NCBI GenBank assembly: GCA_963790875.1
Contig: CAWBQT010000008.1
Location: 620,001-684,000, forward strand
DNA: 64,000 nt
Reading direction: 5' to 3'
From: AP-15 sp963790875
GTDB taxonomy: Bacteria > Pseudomonadota > Alphaproteobacteria > ATCC43930 > CGMCC-115725
Part shown: positions 41,884-50,802 of the stretch, in pieces
Numbering within the stretch: the stretch's first letter is position 1
Layout of the letters: the number at the start of each line of letters is the position of its first letter
Made by a program: the position numbers and the translations under genes
The notes under the pieces: generated by a model
Told to the model about the DNA's origin: nothing
What the model saw: the letters and a program-made list of their open reading frames with translations, nothing else
The model's database searches: none

Positions 41884-42425
41884 CCGGGTTCAGGATATCG
41901 CTGGACAGCCCCGTCGGGCGCCTGGTGATCGCCGAAGCAGCGGATGCGATCATCGCGATCGGCTGGAGCGCCGAGCCCGACGGCGAGACGTCGCCGTTGC
42001 TCGACGAGGCCCGCCGTCAGCTCGTGGCCTATTTTGCCGGGCAGCTCGCTTGTTTCGATCTGCCGCTCGCGCCGGCGGGTACGCCGTTCGAACGCCGCGT
42101 CTGGGCGGCAATGCGGGATATCCCCTTCGGCGAGACGCGGCGCTACGGCGAACTGGCGATGGAGGTCGGCTCGGCGCCGCGGGCCATCGGCCGCGCCTGC
42201 GGGCATAACCCGATCCCGATCGTCATCCCGTGCCACCGGGTATTGGCCCGCGGCGGTATCGGCGGCTACAGCGGCGGCTCGGGTCTCGAGACAAAGCGCA
42301 CGCTGCTGGCGCTCGAGGCTGCCGGACTGCCGCCGATCGAACGCTCGGTACCGCCCGTGCGCCTTTCGCTCCATTCTTCTGCCGTGCTACCTGAAGCAAA
42401 GAAACCTGTTCTCGAACCTGGCTGA
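41880..42425 (+). CDS. ogt: Methylated-DNA-protein-cysteine methyltransferase
   Basis: 181 residues. Active site IPCHRVLA (acceptor Cys), FGETRRYGELA helix-turn-helix and the asparagine hinge GHNPIPIVIPCHR. It repairs O6-methylguanine by suicide transfer. The last ~25 residues are an extra tail. ATGA overlap with the upstream gene indicates coupling. Confidence 0.9.
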   Translation: MTGFRISLDSPVGRLVIAEAADAIIAIGWSAEPDGETSPLLDEARRQLVAYFAGQLACFDLPLAPAGTPFERRVWAAMRDIPFGETRRYGELAMEVGSAPRAIGRACGHNPIPIVIPCHRVLARGGIGGYSGGSGLETKRTLLALEAAGLPPIERSVPPVRLSLHSSAVLPEAKKPVLEPG

Positions 42426-42437
42426 GAGGCGACGACG

Positions 42438-43412
42438 ATGGCCCATGCGATCCGTTTCGAGAAGACCGGCGGTCCCGAGGTGCTCTCGTGGCGGGAGGTC
42501 GAAATCGGCAAGCCCGCCGAGGGCCAGGTCCGCCTGCGGCACACCGCGGTCGGCCTCAACTACATCGACACCTATCACCGCAGCGGTCTCTACACCCTGC
42601 CCTTGCCGAGCGGGCTCGGCTCCGAGGCCGCGGGCGTCGTCGAAGAAGTCGGGCCGGGAGTCGCGCACCTCCGGCCGGGCGATCGTGTCGCTTATGCCGG
42701 TGGCCCGATCGGCGCCTATGCCGAAGCGCGGGTGATGCCGGTCGACCGCCTCGTCCCAGTGCCCGCCGGCATCACCGACAGCCAGGCCGCGGCGATGATG
42801 CTGAAAGGGATGACCGCCTGGTACCTGGTGCGCCGCACCCATCCGGTCAAACCAGGCGAGACGATCCTCGTCCAGGCTGCGGCCGGCGGGGTCGGGCTGA
42901 TCCTCTGCCAATGGGCAAAGCATCTCGGCGCCACGGTCATCGGCACCGTCGGCGACGACGAGAAGGCGGCGCTCGCCAAGAGGAACGGCTGCGACCATCC
43001 GATTCTCTATCGGCGAGAGGACTTCGTCGCCCGCGTCAACGAGCTGACGCAGGGTCGAAAGCTGCCGGTTGTCTATGATTCGGTCGGCAAGGATACCTTC
43101 TACAAATCGCTCGATTGCCTGGCGCCCCTCGGGCTCATGGCATCCTTCGGTCAGTCCTCCGGTGCGATCGGACCGGTCGACATCGGCATCCTCGCCGCCA
43201 AGGGCTCGCTGTTTCTGACCCGGCCGACATTGAACTCTTATGTCGCGCACCGGGAAGACCTGCTGACCGCGGCCCGCGAATTGTTCGAGGTGGTCGAGAG
43301 CGGCGCGGTCAAGATCGCGATCAATCAGACCTATCCGCTGCACGACGCCGCCCGGGCGCATCGCGACCTCGAAAGCCGCAAGACGACCGGCCAGACAATC
43401 CTGACGATCTGA
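42438..43412 (+). CDS. qor: NADPH:quinone oxidoreductase (zeta-crystallin type)
   Basis: 324 residues, the full MDR length without structural zinc. Starts KTGGPEVLSWREVEIGKP; LNYIDTYHRSGLY is typical of QOR; AAAGGVGLILCQWAKHLGA is the NADPH Rossmann motif; YDSVGKDTFYKSL follows. Probably a one-electron-safe quinone reductase. 12 bp after ogt. Confidence 0.88.
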   Translation: MAHAIRFEKTGGPEVLSWREVEIGKPAEGQVRLRHTAVGLNYIDTYHRSGLYTLPLPSGLGSEAAGVVEEVGPGVAHLRPGDRVAYAGGPIGAYAEARVMPVDRLVPVPAGITDSQAAAMMLKGMTAWYLVRRTHPVKPGETILVQAAAGGVGLILCQWAKHLGATVIGTVGDDEKAALAKRNGCDHPILYRREDFVARVNELTQGRKLPVVYDSVGKDTFYKSLDCLAPLGLMASFGQSSGAIGPVDIGILAAKGSLFLTRPTLNSYVAHREDLLTAARELFEVVESGAVKIAINQTYPLHDAARAHRDLESRKTTGQTILTI

Positions 43413-43488
43413 GCCCCGGCAGGACGCCGATCTGAGCTCGGCAAACGCGGCGCGATCGCGTCTCCGAAACCCGGGTCGGCAATCTTCC

Positions 43489-43516
43489 GCCTCGTCCCGG
43501 GGAAGCCGGGATCCAT
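43489..43516. repeat. REP-like palindrome
   Basis: CCCGGGGAAGCCGGG forms a short stem between qor and the acyltransferase gene. The surrounding 132-bp gap shows nothing else. Confidence 0.35.
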
Positions 43517-43544
43517 CGGGCGCCCTCGATCGATCGGGTGATCT

Positions 43545-44630
43545 GTGCCACAGGCAGTTGGCGTTCGCTCGGCCGCGACGATTTCCGGCATCCAGCTGCT
43601 GCGGGCCTTGGCGGCGACGGCGGTCGTGGCCAGCCACGTCCAATACGACTTCGCCAATCGGCAGGCGCTGCCGCATGCGCTCCCGATATATCTGAGTTTT
43701 CTCGCCGCCGGGGTTCACCTGTTTTTCGTGATTTCCGGCTTCATCATGGTCTATTCGTCGGAGCGACTATTCGGCAGGCCCGGAGGTTCCGCCGAATTCC
43801 TCGGCAGGCGCATCGCGCGAATTGTGCCGCTCTATTGGACGGTCACCACGCTGATGCTGGGATACGACCTGCTGCGCGGCTTTGCCGTCGCCGACTCCAG
43901 CCCGGCGCTTGTCGCAAGTTCTTATTTCTTCATTCCATATTCGCGTCCCTCCGGCGAGATGGGTCCGCTTTTCGGCGTCGGGTGGACCCTCAACTATGAG
44001 ATGTTCTTTTATGTCATATTTGCCGCTGCCGTCTTTGCGACACGCAACCTCGCGATCTGCGGCATCATCGGAATATTGGTCCTCTTCAGCACGATCCACA
44101 CGCTCGCCGGCGGCCTGCCATTGCCGTTCAACTTTTGGTTCGATCCGATCATCCTCGAATTCGGGCTCGGCATGGTCCTGGGTGTGCTGTATCAAGCGGA
44201 CATTCGGCTGCCCGCTGCTGCCGGACTATTCTTTCTTGTCGCAGCTCTCGCCGGTTTCTTCTGGACGTCCACTCCCGGGCATATGCTCTTGCCGGGTTGG
44301 ATCGGGCTCGGAATTCCGAGTGTCCTTGCGGTATCCGCCGTCACTTTGACGGGCCGGTCACTCAGGTTTCCGGCGATCGACAAGTTGGGTAATGCTTCCT
44401 ATGCGATTTATCTCGTTCATCCGATGATCGTCGCCCTCGCAAGGATGCTGGCCCGGCACGGCTATCTGCAGCCGGCGGCGATGCCCTGGGCATATCTCGC
44501 CGGCGTCGTCGCCGTCAGCATCGGCGCCGCGTTGCTCGTTCACGAATATTTCGAGAAGCCATTGACAGCGGGCTGCCGGCGCATCCTGCTTTCCGCCCCG
44601 CGGCGCCGTCTCGCGGCACGCCGCGCCTAG
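43545..44630 (+). CDS. Acyltransferase-3 family membrane protein (OafA/NodX type)
   Basis: 361 residues from GTG 43545, about 10 TMs. ISGIQLLRALAATAVVASH has the family R-x10-H catalytic element; FFVISGFIMVYSS and RIARIVPLYW are further hallmarks. Transfers acyl groups to surface glycans or lipids. Target cannot be told; no glycan cluster is adjacent. Wobble bases are a little less GC-rich than in flanking genes. Confidence 0.82.
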   Translation: MPQAVGVRSAATISGIQLLRALAATAVVASHVQYDFANRQALPHALPIYLSFLAAGVHLFFVISGFIMVYSSERLFGRPGGSAEFLGRRIARIVPLYWTVTTLMLGYDLLRGFAVADSSPALVASSYFFIPYSRPSGEMGPLFGVGWTLNYEMFFYVIFAAAVFATRNLAICGIIGILVLFSTIHTLAGGLPLPFNFWFDPIILEFGLGMVLGVLYQADIRLPAAAGLFFLVAALAGFFWTSTPGHMLLPGWIGLGIPSVLAVSAVTLTGRSLRFPAIDKLGNASYAIYLVHPMIVALARMLARHGYLQPAAMPWAYLAGVVAVSIGAALLVHEYFEKPLTAGCRRILLSAPRRRLAARRA

Positions 44631-44644
44631 CCGGCCATCGTCGT

Positions 44645-44663
44645 CCTCGGGCTTCTCCCGAGG
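44645..44663. terminator. Hairpin between convergent genes
   Basis: CCTCGGG-CTTCT-CCCGAGG, a perfect 7-bp stem placed between the ends of the acyltransferase and rho genes; could serve both strands, or be another REP-like unit. Confidence 0.5.
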
Positions 44664-44671
44664 ATCAACGT

Positions 44672-45928
44672 TCAGGTGTTCATCGCATCAAAGAACTCGG
44701 TATTGCTCTTCAATTCCTTGAGCTTGTTGATCAGGAATTCCAACCCGTCGACCGGTCCCATCGGCGTCAGCACCCGGCGCAACACCCACATCTTTGACAG
44801 CACACCACGATCGACAAGCAATTCCTCTTTGCGCGTTCCCGATTTGGTGATGTCGATCGACGGGAAGGTACGCTTGTCGGCAACCTTGCGGTCGAGCACA
44901 ATTTCCGAATTGCCGGTGCCTTTGAACTCCTCGAAAATCACCTCGTCCATCCGCGAGCCGGTATCGATCAGCGCCGTCGCGATGATCGTCAATGAACCAC
45001 CCTCCTCGATATTGCGCGCGGCTCCGAAAAACCGCTTGGGGCGCTGCAGCGCGTTGGCATCGACGCCGCCCGTCAACACCTTGCCGGACGACGGCACGAC
45101 GGTGTTGTAGGCGCGCGCCAAACGAGTGATCGAGTCGAGCAAAATCACAACGTCGCGCTTGTGCTCGACCAGCCGTTTGGCCTTTTCGATCACCATCTCG
45201 GCGACTTGCACATGGCGCTGCGCCGGCTCGTCGAAGGTCGAACTGACGACCTCGCCATGCACCGACCGCGCCATATCCGTCACTTCCTCCGGCCGCTCGT
45301 CGATCAGGAGAACGATCAGATAGACTTCCGGATGATTGGCCGCGACCGCATGAGCAATATTCTGCAGCATCACGGTCTTGCCGGCGCGCGGTGGCGACAC
45401 GATCAGCGCCCGCTGCCCCTTGCCGAGCGGCGTGATCAGATCGATGACCCGCGTGGTCAGGTCCTTGCGCGCGGAATCGTCGAATTCGAGCTTGATCTTC
45501 TCTTCCGGATAAAGCGGGGTCAAATTATCGAAGTTGATCCGCTGCCGCAGCCGGTCCGGCTCATCGAAGTTGATGCCGCTGACTTTGAGCAGGGCAAAAT
45601 AGCGCTCGCCGTCACGCGGCGAACGAATTTCGCCGTCGACGGTATCGCCTGTGCGGAGACCGAAACGGCGCACTTGGCTCGGGCTGACGTAGATGTCGTC
45701 CGGGCCCGGCAGGTAATTTGCCTCGGCCGATCGCAGAAATCCAAAAGAGTCCGGCAGTACTTCGAGGACGCCGTCTCCGTAGATCGGCACGTCGTTCTCG
45801 GCCAGCTGCTTCAGGATGGCAAACAGCATGTCCTGCTTGCGCAACGATGAGGCGTTCTCGATCTCGAGCTCTTCGGCAAATGCCAGCAGCTCGGCGGGAG
45901 TCTTCCGTTTCAGTTCCTGGAGATTCAT
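44672..45928 (-). CDS. rho: Transcription termination factor Rho
   Basis: 418 residues, full length. N-terminal LKRKTPAELLAFAEELEIE, cold-shock-like RNA domain (about 48-118; GFLRSAEANYLPGPDDIYVS), P-loop SPPRAGKT (178-185), ILLDSITRLARAY Walker B and Q/R loops, GGVDANALQRPKRFFGAARN. Hexameric RNA helicase that ends transcription. Next to hemJHE as in many alphaproteobacteria. A 211-bp leader upstream holds no gene. Confidence 0.97.
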   Translation of the reverse strand: MNLQELKRKTPAELLAFAEELEIENASSLRKQDMLFAILKQLAENDVPIYGDGVLEVLPDSFGFLRSAEANYLPGPDDIYVSPSQVRRFGLRTGDTVDGEIRSPRDGERYFALLKVSGINFDEPDRLRQRINFDNLTPLYPEEKIKLEFDDSARKDLTTRVIDLITPLGKGQRALIVSPPRAGKTVMLQNIAHAVAANHPEVYLIVLLIDERPEEVTDMARSVHGEVVSSTFDEPAQRHVQVAEMVIEKAKRLVEHKRDVVILLDSITRLARAYNTVVPSSGKVLTGGVDANALQRPKRFFGAARNIEEGGSLTIIATALIDTGSRMDEVIFEEFKGTGNSEIVLDRKVADKRTFPSIDITKSGTRKEELLVDRGVLSKMWVLRRVLTPMGPVDGLEFLINKLKELKSNTEFFDAMNT

Positions 45929-46139
45929 GGATTTGCGTTGTGGTTGACGTTACGGTGAGGGCAAGGTTCGCCCGTCCGAGGTGTTATCGCCAACGATTGT
46001 TGCAGGCTTTTGGTTCAGACGAGGCGGTACAGGAAACGGCGGGAACAGCAACGACCGCGGCAATTCCCTCAACGAAACGAGATAGGGAAGTCATATGCGA
46101 TTGCAAGGTCTTCCTGGGCCGGGTCTGCATCAAATCCGA

Positions 46140-46604
46140 TCAAAAAGGTTTGACCACAACGAGAATGACGATTGCGATCATTGTGACCGTCGGCAATTCG
46201 TTGACGATGCGGAAAAACCGTGCCGTATGGGTATTACGATCCGCGGCAAAGGCCCGCCGCCAGCGGCCGAGCATCACGTGATAGGCGGTAAGCGCAACGA
46301 CCAGGGCAAGCTTCGCCCGGATCCAGCCGTCATGCCAATCGACGATCCCTGGCGTGGCCGCCAGCGTCAGCCCAAAGACCCAGCTCGCCAGCATGGCCGG
46401 CGTCATGATGGCGCGCTGCAGCCGGCGTTCCATGATCTTGAACAACGCCGACCGGCCGGAATCGACCGGCACGCTCGCATGATAGACGAAGAGCCGCGGC
46501 AAATAGAGCAGCCCCGCCATCCAGGCGACGATACTGACGATATGCGCCGACTTGATCCACGGATAGGCGCCGGCGAGCCAGCTGCTCACCCCGCCGACCC
46601 GCAT
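46140..46604 (-). CDS. hemJ: Protoporphyrinogen IX oxidase HemJ
   Basis: 154 residues, about four TMs. SAHIVSIVAWMAGLLYLPRL holds the conserved His; YHASV, MERRLQRAIMTPAM and WIRAKLALVVALTAYHVML match HemJ (YhhN/DUF2214-like names are old). It oxidises protoporphyrinogen before iron insertion. Its start overlaps the 3' end of hemH by 19 bp. Confidence 0.88.
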   Translation of the reverse strand: MRVGGVSSWLAGAYPWIKSAHIVSIVAWMAGLLYLPRLFVYHASVPVDSGRSALFKIMERRLQRAIMTPAMLASWVFGLTLAATPGIVDWHDGWIRAKLALVVALTAYHVMLGRWRRAFAADRNTHTARFFRIVNELPTVTMIAIVILVVVKPF

Positions 46605-47593
46605 CGACCCTGACCTTCATATCGGCAACGCTCCGGCAGCTCGCCGGCCTGCGCCCGCACCACCAGCGACGCCAACAGGGCGACGAAGGTCGGCGCGGTG
46701 CCGACGGTCGGCACGCGGATATAGGTCGGCACGCCGCATTCCTCCGCCAGACGCCGATAATCATGATCGAGTTCGACGAGCGTTTCCGAGTGCTCGGAGA
46801 CAAACGCTATCGGTGCCACCACCAGCGGAACCCGGTCCTTGCCCGCGAGACGAATTTCCTCGTCGGTCGACGGACCGATCCATTTGAGCGGCCCGACGCG
46901 ACTCTGATAGCATAGCCGCCAGTCGAGACCGGGTTCCGACAGCTCGGCGACAACCGCCGCGGCGGTTTCCGCCACCTGCCGCGGATAAGGATCGCCGGCC
47001 CGCACGATCTTCTGCGGCAGGCCATGTGCGGTCAGCAACAGACGGGGCGGTTTGCCGGTCCGTCGGAGATCGTCAAGCCTGGGTCGAATCAATCTCGCGA
47101 TCGCCTCGACGAGCCCCTTTTCGCGCGGATAGCAGCAGATCGTTCTGGCCGGCTGACAGAGATTTTCCTGCACTGCGGCGCGCCGCCAGGCGGCGAGCGA
47201 TGAGCCGGTAGTCGTCGTTGAAAATTGCGGGTAGAGCGGCAGGCAGACGATATCGTCGGCACCCCAGTTCTTGACCTGGCGCGCCGCCTCGCGGCTCTGC
47301 GGATGCCAGTATCGCATCGCAACGAAACAGCGGTAACCCGACCCCAGAACGATTTCGAGCGCCTGCGCCTGCCGCTCGGTATTGGCGAGCAACGGCGATG
47401 ATCCGCCTAGGCGCTGATAGATCCCGCGCGCCGCGCGGGCCCGGCGGCGCGCGGCAAAACGCGCCAACGGCAAACGCAGGGCTGCCGGCAGACCGATAAT
47501 CGCGGGATCGCTGAACAAGTTGAACAGAAACGGCTCGACCGCGGCCAGCGAGTCCGGGGCGCCCAGATTCATCAGCACGACCGCCGTTGCCAT
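46586..47593 (-). CDS. hemH: Ferrochelatase
   Basis: 335 residues. Inserts Fe2+ into protoporphyrin IX. LMNLGAPDSLAAVEPFLFNLF, LYPQFSTTTTGSS, LTAHGLPQKIV (catalytic His) and FVSEHSETLVELD are present. The tail PERCRYEGQGRCGS has two Cys; some bacterial ferrochelatases carry a 2Fe-2S cluster through Cys residues. Starts 1 nt after hemE; the alternative ATG 47671 overlaps hemE. Confidence 0.93.
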   Translation of the reverse strand: MATAVVLMNLGAPDSLAAVEPFLFNLFSDPAIIGLPAALRLPLARFAARRRARAARGIYQRLGGSSPLLANTERQAQALEIVLGSGYRCFVAMRYWHPQSREAARQVKNWGADDIVCLPLYPQFSTTTTGSSLAAWRRAAVQENLCQPARTICCYPREKGLVEAIARLIRPRLDDLRRTGKPPRLLLTAHGLPQKIVRAGDPYPRQVAETAAAVVAELSEPGLDWRLCYQSRVGPLKWIGPSTDEEIRLAGKDRVPLVVAPIAFVSEHSETLVELDHDYRRLAEECGVPTYIRVPTVGTAPTFVALLASLVVRAQAGELPERCRYEGQGRCGSAG

Positions 47594-47594
47594 G

Positions 47595-48641
47595 CTAGGA
47601 AGCTCCGGAACCCCCGAGAAGCCGCGCCAGGGTTGCGATATTATCGGGCGGCGTTTCCGGCAAAACGCCATGCCCCAAATTGAAAACCCAGGGCCCGCCG
47701 CCGAACGCTCGGCGCTGAGCGGCGACCGCGTCTTCGAGCTCTCGGCCGCCGCTCAACAGCAGGACCGGATCGAGATTCCCTTGCACCGCGGCGATCGGCT
47801 GCAGCCGGTCGACGGCGAAACTCGCCGGCACCGAGGTATCGAGCCCGACCGCGTCGATCCCGGTTACCCGCGCGTATCGCTCATACAGCACTCCGGCGCC
47901 GCGCGGAAAGCCGATGATCGGATGATCGGGAAAGCGCGACTTGAGTGCTGCGACGATCTGCTTTGTCGGCTCGATGACCCAACGCTCGAAGCCGCCTTCG
48001 GGCAATACCCCGGCCCAGCTGTCGAACAGCTGGACGACTTCGGCGCCAGCAGCCATCTGACCCGCAAGGACCATGATCGTGCCCTCGACCAGCAGGTCGA
48101 TCAGAGAGCCGAAGCCAGCCGGATCCCGATAGGCCCAGCCTTTGACACGCTGAAAATCGCGGCTTGTACCGCCCTCGACCATATAAGTGGCGACAGTCCA
48201 GGGCGCCCCGGCAAATCCGATCAGCGCGGTTCGCGAACCGAGTGCCGCGGCGACGCGACCCGCCGCTTCGAATACCGGCGCGAGCCTGGGCTCGGCCCGG
48301 TGCGGATCGAGCCGGCCGATATCGGCGGCGCCGACGATCGGGTCCAGCATCGGCCCTTGCCCTTCGCGAAACGCCAAGGGTTGCCCGAGGGCGTGCGGCA
48401 GCATCAGGATGTCCGAGAACAGGATGGCGGCGTCCATTCCATAGCGTCGAACCGGCTGCAAGGTCAGCTCTGCGGCCAGGCTTGGGTTCAGACAGAGCGC
48501 GACAAAATCCTCTGCCTGGGCGCGAATCGCGCGGTATTCGGGAAGATATCGGCCGGCCTGGCGCATCAGCCACCAAGGAGGCGTCGCCAACGCCTCGCCG
48601 GCTAGTGCGCGCAGCAAGGGCTTGGCTCGTCCGCGGTTCAT
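47595..48641 (-). CDS. hemE: Uroporphyrinogen decarboxylase
   Basis: 348 residues. PPWWLMRQAGRYLPEYRAIR is the substrate-binding signature with Arg residues; FSDILMLPHALGQ supplies the catalytic Asp; GFAGAPWTVATYMVEG and NLGHGVLPETPPDN are conserved. Converts uroporphyrinogen III to coproporphyrinogen III. ATG 48641 with AGGAT upstream is preferred to the TTG at 48647. First gene of hemE-hemH-hemJ. Confidence 0.95.
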   Translation of the reverse strand: MNRGRAKPLLRALAGEALATPPWWLMRQAGRYLPEYRAIRAQAEDFVALCLNPSLAAELTLQPVRRYGMDAAILFSDILMLPHALGQPLAFREGQGPMLDPIVGAADIGRLDPHRAEPRLAPVFEAAGRVAAALGSRTALIGFAGAPWTVATYMVEGGTSRDFQRVKGWAYRDPAGFGSLIDLLVEGTIMVLAGQMAAGAEVVQLFDSWAGVLPEGGFERWVIEPTKQIVAALKSRFPDHPIIGFPRGAGVLYERYARVTGIDAVGLDTSVPASFAVDRLQPIAAVQGNLDPVLLLSGGRELEDAVAAQRRAFGGGPWVFNLGHGVLPETPPDNIATLARLLGGSGAS

Positions 48642-49050
48642 TCGCAAATCTATCCTTCTGCTTATATCTCTTTTCTAAGGTAGTGGTAGGTTGATGATGG
48701 CGGTGGATATCGGGGATTGCCAGTTGGGCCACGATATTGTTCGCAGTTGAGAGATTTCGGTCCCCAAGCGGTGGAGATGTGCGGAAGGCCAGGATCGATT
48801 TCCCGTTAGCCAACGATACGGGCTTCCGGGAAAAGCGGAAAGATGGGGATAAGGCGCTCGATCGGTCGAAGATCCCCAATTACCCCGCGATCGGACGATT
48901 TTTGCCGCTCTGGTTCGGAAGTTGGGGGGCAGAACGGATTATGCGGGGATCCCCGATGAACGATCTTCGGCAGGGAGGCTTTGCCGTGGATGATCGTGTA
49001 GCGCTTCACAGCGGCATGAGGATAATTTGGCTGGTGCCGGGGCGAGCGGC
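48642..49050. other. oriC: Predicted chromosomal replication origin (oriC)
   Basis: A 409-bp gap between divergent hemE and ppsR (RP001 homologue); this gene pair flanks the origins of Caulobacter and Rickettsia. DnaA-box-like sites, all in one orientation: TTATCCCCA (48844-48852, one mismatch to TTATCCACA), ATATCCACC (48702-48710) and TCATCCACG (48985-48993). An AT-rich stretch lies at about 48643-48680. Genes point away on both sides. Also contains both promoters. Confidence 0.6.
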
Positions 49051-49869
49051 GTGACCCGGTTTCACCTGCACCTCGTTTCCGATTCTACGGGAGAAACCGT
49101 CCATTCGGTGGCGCGGGCCTGCCTCGTGCAGTTCGACGATGTCCAATCGATCGAGCATGTCTGGAGCATGGTTCGCACCCGAAGCCAAATCGACCGCGTG
49201 ATCGCCGGCGTCGAGGCCAATCCAGGGGTCGTCTTGTTCACGTTAGTGAACGACGTGCTTCGTCAGCTGCTGCAGCAGGGCTGTCGCCGTCTGCAAGTCC
49301 AGGCGATACCGGTTCTCGACCCGGTTATCGGCGCTCTTGCTTCGTATCTGCACCGGCAGAGCCGCGGAGTGCCGGGCAAGCAGCATTTGCTCGACAGCGA
49401 ATATTTCGCGCGGATCGATGCAATGACGTTCGCCCTCAATCATGACGATGGCCAATCGAGCTGGGGTCTCGACGATGCCGATGTTTGCCTCGTCGGCGTG
49501 TCGCGCACCTCGAAGACGCCGACCTGCCTTTACCTCGCAAACCGCGGCGTCAAGGCTGCCAACGTTCCGTTCGTTCCGGGTGTGCCGCTGCCGCCGGAAC
49601 TGATCAACGCATCGCGACCGCTGGTCGTTGGACTGAGCAACGATCCCGAGCGGCTCATTCAGTTGCGCCGCAACCGGCTGAGCCTGCTGCATCAGGACGA
49701 CACGACCGAATATACGGATATCGAGGCGGTTCGAATGGAGGTGCGCGAGGCGCGTCGGGTCTTCATCGAGCGGCATTGGCCGGTGATCGATGTTACGCGG
49801 CGTTCGATCGAGGAGACCGCCGCAGCGATCTTGAAGTTACTGGCGCGCCGGCATGGCCTCGATTCCTGA
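49051..49869 (+). CDS. ppsR: PpsR-type kinase/pyrophosphorylase (PEP synthase/PPDK regulator; RP001 homologue)
   Basis: 272 residues from GTG 49051. FHLHLVSDSTGETVHSVARA is the family start; VGVSRTSKTPTCLYLANRG holds the P-loop-like motif; KAANVPFVPGVPLP follows. It phosphorylates and dephosphorylates the PEP-synthase or PPDK active-site Thr. TTG 49027 with AGGA upstream is an alternative start. This is the gene next to the origin in other alphaproteobacteria. Confidence 0.9.
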   Translation: MTRFHLHLVSDSTGETVHSVARACLVQFDDVQSIEHVWSMVRTRSQIDRVIAGVEANPGVVLFTLVNDVLRQLLQQGCRRLQVQAIPVLDPVIGALASYLHRQSRGVPGKQHLLDSEYFARIDAMTFALNHDDGQSSWGLDDADVCLVGVSRTSKTPTCLYLANRGVKAANVPFVPGVPLPPELINASRPLVVGLSNDPERLIQLRRNRLSLLHQDDTTEYTDIEAVRMEVREARRVFIERHWPVIDVTRRSIEETAAAILKLLARRHGLDS

Positions 49870-49938
49870 AGACCCGATTTTCGGCATGCGGGGCAACGCG
49901 GTGGAACCAATCAGCGGATCGGTTGATCGTGATCGTCG

Positions 49939-50802
49939 ATGAGAATTTCCGGTAACACGCGTCTTGCCGGCATCATGGGATGGCCGGTCGCCCACTCTCG
50001 CTCGCCGGTGCTCCATGGATTTTGGCTCGAGGAGACAGGGACCGACGGCGCCTACCTGCCGCTGCCGGTCCGTCCGGAAGGGGTCGAGCAGGCGCTTCGG
50101 GCGCTGCCGGTTCTTGGTTTCCGCGGCTGCAATCTGACGATACCGCACAAGCAGGCAGCCCTTGCGGTGGCCGATCGGATCGAACCGCTGGCGCGCCGCA
50201 TCGGCGCGGCAAACACGATCATCGTGTTGTCGGATGGCAGCCTCGAAGCGCGGAATACCGATGCTTATGGCTTTCGTGAGAATCTGCGCGAATCGGCGGA
50301 GGATTGGGACCCTGGCGCCGGGCCGGCGGTGGTGCTCGGCGCTGGCGGGTCGGCACGGGCCGTGGTGGCGGCGCTCGCGGATGTCGGCGTCAGTGCCATT
50401 CGTATCGTCAATCGGACGCGGCATCGCGCCGATCTAATTCGACGCGATTTGGCGACCCCGGCGACGCAGATTTCGATTCATTCCTGGGATGAGATCGCTG
50501 CTGTGCAGCGTGGCGCCGGTCTCCTCGTCAATACGACCAGTCTCGGCATGACCGGTGAACCGCCGCTCGTCATTGATCTCTCGCCGCTGCCCCGGTCGGC
50601 GCCGGTCGTGGACATTGTTTATGCGCCGCTCGAGACAAGGCTGTTAGCGCTGGCGCGGCAGCGAGGGCATCCGGTCGTCGATGGCCTCGGCATGCTGTTG
50701 CACCAGGGCCGGCCCGGTTTCGAGGCGTGGTTCGGCGTCTCTGTCCGCGTCAGCCCCGAACTGCGGGCAGCCGTGCTCGCGACCCTAATGCCGCGAACAT
50801 GA
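49939..50802 (+). CDS. aroE: Shikimate dehydrogenase
   Basis: 287 residues. GWPVAHSRSPVLHGFW binds shikimate; NLTIPHKQAAL has the catalytic Lys, NTDAYGF the Asp; GAGGSARAVVAAL is the NADP motif with NRT after it; NTTSLGM and DGLGMLLHQG close the site. It overlaps coaE by four bases. Confidence 0.94.
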   Translation: MRISGNTRLAGIMGWPVAHSRSPVLHGFWLEETGTDGAYLPLPVRPEGVEQALRALPVLGFRGCNLTIPHKQAALAVADRIEPLARRIGAANTIIVLSDGSLEARNTDAYGFRENLRESAEDWDPGAGPAVVLGAGGSARAVVAALADVGVSAIRIVNRTRHRADLIRRDLATPATQISIHSWDEIAAVQRGAGLLVNTTSLGMTGEPPLVIDLSPLPRSAPVVDIVYAPLETRLLALARQRGHPVVDGLGMLLHQGRPGFEAWFGVSVRVSPELRAAVLATLMPRT

